Source: Toxorhynchites rutilus septentrionalis (Eukaryota > Arthropoda > Insecta > Diptera > Culicidae). From it: 64,000 bases of DNA. Positions 44,964 through 53,481 of the stretch are shown one piece after another. The notes beneath the pieces are model-generated. The model ran no database searches. It was not told where the DNA came from and saw only the letters and a program-made list of their open reading frames with translations. Location of the stretch: contig NC_073746.1 in NCBI RefSeq assembly GCF_029784135.1, positions 147,192,556-147,256,555 on the forward strand, given 5' to 3'. Every line of letters begins with the position of its first letter. The first letter of the stretch is position 1. The position numbers and the translations under genes were made by a program.

Positions 44964-47034
44964 AGGAGCGCATGAAGGAGAGCAATATCTATCTTGGCCT
45001 GAGCCGTGCATGTGGCAAAGTATGCGGAAAGCTTATTTGTCTTTTGTTTCGATCGCTCGTATTAATCTTATATTGCTGTACCATGTATATTATACAAATG
45101 CTTACCAGTATTTAAGAGTCATGACAATTTCTGTTATGTTATGTCTCATTTAATGTAATAAATCGGGATGACAGAACACTAACTAAAAATCAATTTTGGG
45201 GTAGTATTGATCCCGAGCATCAGCATGTCGATACTGAAACTAAGAAATTTCTCGAATGTGAAACTTTGGACGTTACCTCAATGGAAAATACTACTTCATT
45301 GATCAGATGGTGAAGCGACTGTTCCTTAAACTTTGGTACCATAATGACATGTGTATAGTGAAAATGTTTTTTCTTCCACCATCAAACAGTGAAAATTCTC
45401 AGGCCGATTTAAGATAAATATTTCAGAAGATAACTCACTGTGTTTTTAAATTATCGTTCATAAACAATGCGCCAATGAGATTCATAATGTTATTTTTTTT
45501 ATCTGAAATTATTGAGTCATTAACTCCGTATAAACAGAATTGATGGACCTCAATTATGCCAAAACAGGCGATGGTTAATTTTCGCGCAATTTTTTGCTCG
45601 TTCTATTCATATTTTGTTAATTTATCGTGCTAATAGTAGATCTATGCTAGCGCGAAAAACAGCGATGATGGCCTAAGACGAAAGTATAATATAGCCCTGC
45701 CTTGCCTGTAAATAATTCAAAATTTTCAGATTATGCAAAGGAGAAACTGCGTAAGCGATGAAACGAAAAAGGCATAATACCATCCGAAAGTAACTAATTA
45801 GATTATGTTGTTTATTGTTTTCATAACGAAATTTTTGTCGATCGTTGTGTTGTTAAACTCCGGCTTCATCAAATTGAAGTGCGAAAACCAGGCTTGAGAG
45901 ACATGAACAGTAACAACGGAAATTTAATTTTGATTGCGTCATTTGTTTTATTTTTTGGCATTATTCATCTTGGTTAACAAGAATGTAACAGATATTGAAA
46001 ATGCATGGGTAATCTTTCGTTTCCGTACAACCTGCAGCCTTATTTTTTAAGATTTTCCAATCGTGAAATAAAAATAACTGTATTTTTTGTGAGTGCAAAT
46101 AAAGTTGGCCGGATCTAACCGGCGTTTTGATAAAATCCTGATTAAATTCACAGCTTCGCATTTTAAATACAAGATTAAATTGAGCTTCTATATATTATCA
46201 CAAAATAATGTCGTTTCTGATTTCTATTTGTCGATATTAACCCTACTGCCCATACTAAATACTTTATACACTCATGTAATAGTTTACAATTTTTCCTAAA
46301 CGAATTTTACTGTCTAGTGAACTTATTTACGAATATATACGGAGTATCTATGAGCAATAGGTAACGGTACTCGTTATAAACAAAGTATTATTAGTGTTGA
46401 AAAATCAGAGGATCTCTTTCGAGGGAAATCAATTACGACCGCAAAGTCGTACCAAAGACAGTTTATAGTTTACGTGATTTATTTTCTCATATATAATAAC
46501 ATTATTTTTTTTATTTGTGATTTAAGGTGAAATGACAAGCCATATTCAGACGGCCAGATGAAATACATATCCGGTATTGTGGGTAATAGTTGTTATTAAA
46601 AATATTTGCGATGTTTTCTATGTCATAATCCAGCAATATTGTTCTATCCGACTTGTATCGATCGAGAAGACTAACAACTTGAGAGAACAACATGTTAATG
46701 ACGGAAGAGGAAGCAAACTTGTGCCAGATAATCGAGAAGCTGTTAAGCAACCTTGGTCGATCATCTTATAAAATTTGCAGCAGATTGGAAATGTTTCATG
46801 TACAAATGACATTACTTTCCAATTTCCACAATGATAGAACAGTTCAGGAAATTTTAAATAGTCTATGATGTGCGAAATTATAAAAAAAACACACACACAT
46901 TGAAAATCATAAAAAGGAATCCATAAACAAAAAAGAACAATTAGTACTTGCACAATAACGAAGCCAGTCAGCTATTCAACTAAATAATCGATGCGAAATT
47001 CGCAAATAAACGCGGAACAATCGAAAAGCTCTTA
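44964..47034. other. No recognised gene
   Basis: About 2 kb of AT-rich sequence with only short frames. No repeat partner or motif was found. Confidence 0.4.
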
Positions 47035-47842
47035 TTTTGACGTAGGACTACGTCTAACCGGAAGATATAGGGGGTGAAATGGAAATCTAGGCACTGAACA
47101 AGTAGGAAAAAATGCAAGATTTGGAACGCTTATAACTCGAGCATTTCTCAATAGATCGCAAAGGTTTTTGCATCAATTGATAGGAAATATATCCACGCAT
47201 CTATCATAACGAATAACATTTAATTTTTCTTGAGATAAATAATTGAATAATTGTGAAATATCAAGCATTGTCAAAATGCACTATGTGCCCATTTTTGATT
47301 GGTCCATTTTGTGCTCCTCAAATCGTACCGACCAAAACGGGCAACCAGAGCAGCAGCGAAATAGAATGAATTCTCGAGCCAGCCAGTCAGCTTAAAAATC
47401 CCCGCTCCGCTGCCGTAACGATCATTCTCATTCAAACCGTACACCACATCGGTTCGCATCACAACACATCAACAAACCAACCCAAGCAGCCATGTCTGGA
47501 CATGGTAAAGGAGGAAAAGTGAAGGGAAAGACAAAATCCCGCTCGAACCGTGTTGATCTGGAGTTCCCCGCAAGGGTAGCTACCCACATTCCGTTTTGCC
47601 TGCCAAGATCAGGTCGATGAAATGTTAACAATCGACCTCAAATGCTGCCACCTTGCAATCGAGTTATCGACCTTTCATATGCATTCATCGAACAACTTGA
47701 CGCCACTTTTTCGCCAACATGTGCAAGGCGTCGACCTGCTTGCAGCGCTGCTTCCAGCGCTGCTTCCAGCACTGCTTGCTGCTTGTTTGTATTGGTTTGT
47801 TATTGAAAATGAAAAGGAAATACATTGATCGATTTTAATCAT

Positions 47843-48306
47843 TTTATTGAAAAATTTTTATAAAAATACATGTATAATAAAAATAAGGTATATAATGGAA
47901 TCGGTGCATCCGGGTTGTCTGGATTGACGATTCAAATCCGACTGAGTACATTGATGAATACCTCCTTGCCCTTGATGACACAGATATTTGGCTGAGGAGG
48001 ATTCTTCAATGTGCGTGAAGCACGGGATCTCCGATGGGGAAAATTGCTCGAAATACTATCGATGGACAGGTCCTGCTGCTGTTGCTGTTGATGCTGTTCC
48101 CCGGAATAGCACCCTGGACTTAAAGGATACTGCTGCGGGAAAGCTGATGCTGTTGGCTGGTGACAGAAGTGGAAATAAGCAATGTGGTGATGAGGGAAAT
48201 CATCTTACTCATTCGCCGATTGATTGAGTCGGATGTATTCATAGCTGAAACAAAATAAAATGATTAGTAAGTGAAAAGCAGAAATGAATTCCCTACTCAC
48301 CAGTTG
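47843..48306 (-). pseudogene. Captured gene fragment, copy 1 (3' exon, intron, poly(A) signal)
   Basis: Minus strand: an upstream exon ends in caactg before a donor gtgagt, a 56-nt intron spans 48300-48245, and an acceptor tttcag precedes a terminal exon running to TGA 47934-47932. The exon encodes CYEYIRLNQSANE, one stop, then DDFPHHHIAYFHF, FPQQYPLSPGCYSGE, a Q-rich run, DLSIDSISSNFPHRRSRAS and ICVIKGKEVFINVLSRI. AATAAA lies at 47848-47843. The protein family is not recognised. The Q-rich, intron-bearing structure suggests a host gene rather than a transposase. Confidence 0.6.
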
Positions 48307-48376
48307 TATGATCCGGATAAAAATGCGAACATTAAAATATCATGCGATTACGTTCGCTTACCTCGCCTATTTTCAT

Positions 48377-48973
48377 TCTACTATACAACGGAATCAGTGC
48401 ATTCGGGTTCCTCCGGGTGGTAATTCAGCTGAGCAAGTTGATAAATACCTCCTTGTCGTTGAGTTTTCGTGTCTGAAGAGGATTTTTGAATGTGCGCGAA
48501 GCACGGAACCTCTAATGGGGAAAGTTCTTCGCAATACCATACCATGGTCAAATTCTGCTGCGGCTGCTGTTAATGCTGTCCCCCGGCATTGCCAACAGGG
48601 GTTGGAGGTTACTGCTGCAGGAAAACGGATGTTGTTGGCTGCTGTGATAGAAGTGGAAATCCGCACTGTGGTGATGGGAGAAATCATCTTTCTCACTTAC
48701 CGATTGATGGAAGCAAACGAGTCGAATGTATTCATAGCTGATAAGACAAGATAAAATAATTAATAATTGAGGAGGCGATCTGGCGTAGCGGTAACATCCA
48801 TACCTCTCACGCTAAGGGTCACGAGTTCAATTCTCTCTCCCGACATTCTTCCGAAATGGAAGGTAAAAGTGACGAACCAGCCAAATGTGTTGAAAGTCAC
48901 TATAATACAGAAAAAAAAAAATAAAAAAAATAAAATTAATAATTAAAAAGCCGAAATATATTTCATACTCACC
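48377..48973 (-). pseudogene. Captured gene fragment, copy 2 (decayed, intron holds a SINE)
   Basis: The same exon-intron-exon order as copy 1: donor gtgagt at 48972, acceptor atcag before 48737. The intron is 235 nt, of which 176 are a SINE plus its duplication, leaving 59 nt against 56 in copy 1. The exon reads CYEYIRLVCFHQSVSEKDDF, with Lys where copy 1 has a stop. It then decays: NFPH-stop-RFRASRTFKNP and NDKEVFINLLS are still visible. Comparison of the copies shows the ancestral frame was continuous. Confidence 0.6.
48769..48933 (+). mobile_element. tRNA-derived SINE, second family, in the captured intron
   Basis: It begins gaggaggcgatctggcgtagcg with the B box ggtcacgagttcaattc, and ends gtgacgaaccagcc, ttgaaagtcactataataca and A-rich. 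The 11-bp duplication aattaataatt is at 48758-48768 and 48934-48944. It is the partner of 28132-28286. It is clipped to about 165 bp and looks complete. Confidence 0.85.
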
Positions 48974-49925
48974 AGTTGTATGATCCATTTGTTTTTGTTT
49001 GAGATGACAGTTTAGCGGAGTGGAAAAAAGAATCACCAGTGATGCCATTTGGCTTGTTTAATTATTCAGTATTTTCGCCTAACGAACTATCCGCGTTGGC
49101 GATATAGGGGAATAGGCATGACAGTATGGATTTGCAGAAGGAATGAATACACTTTTAAAATGAAAATTATGAATGAACATGATTTTTCCTTAATCAAATT
49201 AGTACTCTATGTAAGTGAAAATCACCATTGCCTGCAAGTGGTGAAAAAACGTCATAAAAAATATGTTTTGAGATAATTTTATATTATAATGACAAGTTTT
49301 TTTGAGAATATCTGAACGTCTATAGAAAATAATTCAAATTAGGGTCATGACAACGTACTTTAAGTAGAAAAAATTATGCCAAGAAAAAAATTTCATACAA
49401 ATTTTAGCAAATATAAACTGATTCGGGCCGACTAATATGATAGAGAATAGTTTGCCTCATACAAACTAATGCCGTATCCAGATGTCGATACCTAATCGTC
49501 GTCATCGTGAATAGTTAACAGCGTTACGGTCGTTGTTAGGTCGATGTTTTTTTCGTCGATTGGATTGTGGGTAGGCCGAGCGCGTTAGTACCAGTGCACC
49601 AGTCCACCTAGCCGGCGTTATATAGTTTCGGCCCCCGAAGTGATCGAGTTAGCTGGCAAAGCTGCTCGCGACGATAAGAAAACCCGCATTCGGAACAGAA
49701 CACATTCGGTTCGGTGGACATCAAGACAACAGGCAGTTGCAGCGAGTGGCGAGTGGCAAACGCAATCGCAAAACGGCATCAGGTAGCAGAAGAAAAAAGT
49801 TTGTTCTTTATACAAACTGCTTTGGTGGCAAATCCAGAATAAGGCGGCATCGAGGGCGTTCGAAATGGTTTTTTTCAAAACCACAAGTACTAAGTTTTCT
49901 AAATTGGAACCATTCCATAAAACAA

Positions 49926-49962
49926 GGCGCTTTTCAGGGCCATTAAACCTTCCAAAAAAGAG
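49926..49962 (+). terminator. Histone 3' stem-loop of H2A pseudogene 1
   Basis: ggcgcttttcagggcc followed by att and, after 12 bases, aaaaaagag. One stem base is mutated (c to g). Its position downstream of the H2A remnant is that of a normal replication-dependent histone 3' end. Confidence 0.8.
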
Positions 49963-50130
49963 TTTAGGAAATACAGTTCAATGCTTTCTAAAACATTATC
50001 CAAAATAATAATAAAACACAAATTGATTTTTTCATAATTTGTTTGCCAGGATATGACGAGTATGTGAATTTGGCAGTTATTCTGAGCTTATTGATTTTCA
50101 CCAATTCTTAAATTGCTTCTAGATTGAAAG

Positions 50131-50362
50131 TACAGTAATTTACACTTATCTCGACATTTAGCTAATTGGACGGACCTGTAATGCGACTTATTTAGATGGA
50201 CATTTTTGTAAACATAGAGTTCGGGGTCCAAATTATGACCCCACATTGAAAGTCGACACTGTACCACTGTCATCGCAAATGTTCAATTACAGGTTAAAAT
50301 TACCTCCAATCCGATACTGAGTGGTGGTAATGCGACGTGCCATTGAATGTAATTTACTGTAA
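50131..50362. mobile_element. Small MITE-like element, tacagtaa inverted ends
   Basis: It starts tacagtaatttacactta and ends with the complement of tacagtaaattacattcaat. The interior phrase caattacaggttaaaatt and gatactgagtggtg also occur near 39403-39470 (caattacaggtcacaatc, gaaactgagtggtg), so it is dispersed. Confidence 0.45.
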
Positions 50363-50490
50363 AATATGTCACAAGCTGGATGGGAAGAAATTTTCCAACT
50401 GTGAAAGCTGTGGCGAGTGGCAAATGCAATCGCTAAACAGAAAGGTTTAGCCGAAAAAGATGGGGATATCGAGTGATAACAAAACAATAA
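50340..50490 (+). repeat. Direct repeat, first copy (second at 51083-51231)
   Basis: About 150 bp including acaagctggatgggaagaaa, ttttccaactgtgaaagctg and gggatatcgagtgataac. The second copy at 51083-51231 precedes the stem-loop at 51240, so the unit is probably part of the H2A 3' region that was duplicated together with the gene. Confidence 0.75.
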
Positions 50491-50532
50491 ACTCTTTAGA
50501 TTGAAGATAATTTTGTGATCCTGAAAAGAACC
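50491..50532 (-). terminator. Histone-type stem-loop on the minus strand
   Basis: On the minus strand ggttcttttcaggatc followed by ac and further on ctaaagag (50498-50491). It is the only stem-loop in E3 opposed to the H2A genes. In insect histone repeats H2B and H2A are often divergent, so it could be the remnant 3' end of an opposed histone gene. No H2B sequence is visible. Confidence 0.55.
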
Positions 50533-50691
50533 CTTTTTAGCCTGCATGTGAATCCAACGAGCGAACAAATCGTAATGAATGTATTTTTTTGCCATCGCTC
50601 CCTTTTAACGCCCATTCGTTCGTCTCGTTGGGCTCGCCCCTCTGGCTGAGTCTGCCGATTTGTCTCTATCCTGTGAGTGTGTACCGCTAGA

Positions 50692-50703
50692 GTATAAAAC
50701 ACG
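50692..50703 (+). promoter_or_regulatory. TATA box of H2A pseudogene 2
   Basis: gagtataaaacacgcg lies about 75 bp upstream of the first H2A-like codons. Between them is tttcaaaccgtaaacccgtg, matching the leader of pseudogene 1 (ttcaaaccgtacaccacatc). Confidence 0.6.
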
Positions 50704-50769
50704 CGGACCCAAAAAAAAAATCTTATTTTCTTTCAAACCGTAAACCCGTGTGGTTGTACGGCATCGGCA

Positions 50770-51060
50770 TCGTGGACGTAACAAAGGAGGACAAGTTAAG
50801 GGAAAGGCAAAGTCTCACTCGAACCGTGCAGGTTTCCAGTTCCCTGTTGGTCGCATTCACTGATTGCTCCGCAAGGGTAACTAGGCCGAACGGATTGGTG
50901 CCGGAGCACCAGTATACCTAACAGCGATTATAGAGTTTCGGCCGTCGGAGTGCTCGAGTTGGCTTGCAAAGCTGCTCACGACAATCAGAAAATCCGCATC
51001 AAGAACAGAGCAGCTTCGGTTCGGCGCTCATCAAGGCAACAATTAGTTTCAGTGAGTGGC
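50770..51060 (+). pseudogene. Histone H2A pseudogene 2
   Basis: The frame from 50770 reads [29 protein letters not shown], stop, LLRKGN, stop, AERIGAGAPVYLTAII, then frameshifts; QKIRIKNRAASVR-like remnants follow. The ATG is lost. TGA is at 50861-50863 and TAG at 50882-50884, both in-frame. It keeps the VGRIHRLL region that pseudogene 1 lacks, so the two copies decayed independently. A TATA box lies upstream and a perfect stem-loop at 51240 downstream, so the whole gene unit was copied, not a processed mRNA. Confidence 0.88.
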
Positions 51061-51239
51061 AAAGTGTTTCTCCGGCACGTCGCATTAAATGTAATTTACT
51101 GAACAACATGTGACAAGCTGGATGGGAAGAAATTTTCCAACTGTGAAAGCTGTGGCGAGTGGCAAACGCAATAGCTAAACAGGAAGGTTTAACCGAACAA
51201 GATGGGAATATCGAGTGATAACAAAAACACAACACCAAA

Positions 51240-51275
51240 GGTTCTTTTCAGAACCATCAACATATTCATAAAGAG
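51240..51275 (+). terminator. Histone 3' stem-loop of H2A pseudogene 2
   Basis: ggttcttttcagaacc is a perfect 6-bp stem with tttc loop, followed by atc and, 12 bases on, ataaagag. It lies about 150 bp before the right-end repeat of E3. Confidence 0.85.
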
Positions 51276-51432
51276 TAAACAGTAAGCTAATCCAGTTTTC
51301 AGGTAGATAGGTAGGTATTCACGTAGGAGAAGAAAATAAAACAATATATTTAAAATATATATTTGATAAAAGCTGTCCGCTTTGTATAGTCCTACGTCAC
51401 TCCGGTTATGTCCCCGACATTACCCACCCGTC

Positions 51433-53164
51433 TTTTTATTATCGATAAAACGAACCAAACTCCATTACCCAATATCCGTCTCAATTAAAACCGCCACCGT
51501 TTGGTTCCCGCTCGTCAATTTAATGGAATCAAGCGCTTTTTGTCATAATCAAATTATTTCCAATCAAGGATGGAAAGTTGAGGCCTTTCTTGAGCAGTGT
51601 AAAAGCCGGGTTCCGCACCTCATTCGATCGGTTTATTGAATTCATTTTAAATAGGTTGAAGCTATTTGCGCCAGGATGTTATTGGGGACGCCAAAATACC
51701 ACGCGATGCTATCTACGTGTTGTGCACGCGATTCTGTCGTCTTTATGCGCTGCTATAAAAAATAACGTACGCTTTTCCGAATAACAATGCCGCCGATGTG
51801 GCCTCTAGCGGATCGAATGGCATATTCCTGTTATTGCTGCATAATATTGCGGAGACGCACGTGTGCCACGATCATTATATTATCTGGCACCATTTTATTA
51901 ACGATGGGTGAGCCAAGGCGCAAACTTTTTTTTCATTAATCTATTTACCGTGGCTACCGGAAATTGAAAATAAACGGTGCCATTGTACAGTGGCCAAATT
52001 TGCAGTGGATGAAAAAAAGTTCAGAACAAAATTAAAAAAGTTCAATTGATTGAATGCTCTTTTAGGAGCAAATTAAATTTACCATGGTTATTTCACATTG
52101 TGAAGATAATTTCATCATATATGTTCAGTTTTGAGAGCTTAATTATCCAATAAGGTCAACCGATTTTTCGGAATCGAAGCGGATGATAATATTGTGATGT
52201 TTTCCAACTTTTCAGAATTTTTAAACTGATTGAACAACATCTACTCTAATCATGGAATCATTATCATTATTCCTTCGAACAAAAAATTGTTTGCTTATAC
52301 CTAACAGATAAAATTTTAAGTAATCAACTAGCCATTCAACGGTTCATTCTTGGAATTCTTATATCGTACCAATGTGAGCTTTTTAATTGTTTGCATCTAT
52401 CTTATGTCGGTTTAGCTTCAAATTTCTTTGAACTTACACTCCATCTCTTAAATTCGTTCTTTTGTTTGCTGTCTGAGTAAAGATACGTTCCCTTTTTCCC
52501 ATGGATGCGAACACCAATTCCAGCTGTGGTAATAGCTTCCATATGCGACGTTTTATTCGCGCACAGAGATTCATTAAAATTTGAAACCGTCGTTTAGTTA
52601 TTCTATTCTGCGGTGCTTCTAACATCGAACCAAGAGCGGATGTGACCGATCGCACCCTCGCTCCCTCATCTCTGCTGTGCGTGTGAACATGTGGGTGTAC
52701 AGTTCTTTGAAGTTCATACCGAGATTCGGATAAAGCACTAACAACCTCGACTGCAAACCACATATATTTTGGAAACATTACGCCATTTCGGTGAGGTTCG
52801 GTTGCGGAGAACACCAGTCCGATTTGCAATTCGAACCAAAAAGGTCAGATTTGAAATTCCATAACGGCTTCCTAAATGGGACCAACTTCTTGTGTGACAC
52901 ACAGCCTGGTAAGCATCGGCGGAAGAATCCGGGCGGAACCCTTACCGTGTTGGGATTTGGAGAAAATTTCTTCTCCTACAAAAAGGTGAAACGTGACCAC
53001 CACTCTTTACGAGGTGTGCTCATGTCATGTTGGCTGCTTAAATGATGTTTGAGAGATTTCTGCAAACACATTGTTCGGTTATTATGCGCTATAATTTGCT
53101 GCATGCTGCATGTTACCTCGTAAAAAAAAACGTTCACCACCTCGAAAAAAACACCCTATGTCAA
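51433..53164. other. No recognised gene
   Basis: About 1.7 kb. Opposed frames at 52434-52829 (minus, 131 codons) and 52791-53045 (plus, 84 codons) overlap slightly at their ends. The minus one begins MQIGLVFSATEPHRNG. I recognise neither and see no promoter or splice structure that decides between them. Confidence 0.35.
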
Positions 53165-53480
53165 AAATCAGCTTAATTGGACTTAATGGAGAGCGGCACA
53201 AAGCGGTCAAAGTTTGAGTTTTTTGAAAATCGAAAAATCACCCAAGGGGGGAGTAAAGGCAATCGGGGTTCTCGAAAAAAAAAATTGATACCAAATGTCT
53301 TGAAATTACATGAATCGAGATCTAGTGTCATTTCGAAAAAAAAAATTGTCAAAAATCGGCATTCTGAGACTTAGTTTTTTTTCGGAGTACGAAACGAAAA
53401 ATATGGTTTTGGGTGCTAATAAAAATAGTTATCTCGATTTTTCATTCGGAACTTGCGACGAAATGCTGATTTGCACGATA
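53165..53480. repeat. Diverged half of the palindromic repeat at 56346
   Basis: Phrases caaagtttgagttttttga, aatcgaaaaatcaccc and ataccaaatgtcttgaaatt match caaacgttaaaatttgag, aatgaaaaatcaccg and atgccaaatgtcttaaaatt in the left arm at 56360-56460. The Jockey-clade LINE lies directly next to it. Confidence 0.6.
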
Positions 53481-53481
53481 T

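Larger units (their letters stand above)
47583..49571 (-). mobile_element. TA-flanked DNA transposon carrying duplicated gene fragments
   Basis: The ends are cccacattccg and, on the complement, cccacaatcca, each extended by diverged matches (ggtcgatg / catcgacc blocks). TA flanks both (47581-47582, 49572-49573). Joining the flanks restores H2A reading as in copy 2 (ctaggccga). No transposase is visible. The cargo is two tandem copies of the 3' part of an intron-containing gene on the minus strand, so it resembles a Pack-type element. Confidence 0.7.
47492..49760 (+). pseudogene. Histone H2A pseudogene 1, split by a DNA transposon
   Basis: ATG at 47492 opens MSGHGKGGKVKGKTKSRSNR, the H2A N-terminal tail. 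It runs to EFP, lacks the VGRIHRLL segment and resumes RKGS. The transposon 47583-49571 interrupts exactly here. After it the H2A sequence resumes at 49574 with AERVSTSAPVHLAGV and, after a frameshift, EVIELAGKAARDDKKTRI, the core of the H2A fold. Further decayed matches extend to about 49820. A histone stem-loop follows at 49926. H2A packages DNA in nucleosomes; this copy cannot. Confidence 0.88.
47035..51432 (+). mobile_element. E3: palindrome-ended element carrying two histone H2A pseudogenes
   Basis: The left end is ttttgacgtaggactacgtc (47035-47054). The right end is gtcctacgtcactccggtta, tgtccccgacattacccacc. Between them, on the plus strand, are a CCAAT-type block (ttttgattggtcc, 47291), an H2A gene split by a transposon, its stem-loop at 49926, a second TATA box and H2A copy, and a stem-loop at 51240. 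It is the largest member of the family, 2.4 kb without the nested transposon. The boundary at the right end is approximate. Confidence 0.6.

Noticed and set aside
52434..53045. Opposed frames of 131 and 84 codons
   Set aside because: They overlap slightly, neither has a recognisable motif, and no splice or promoter structure supports either.
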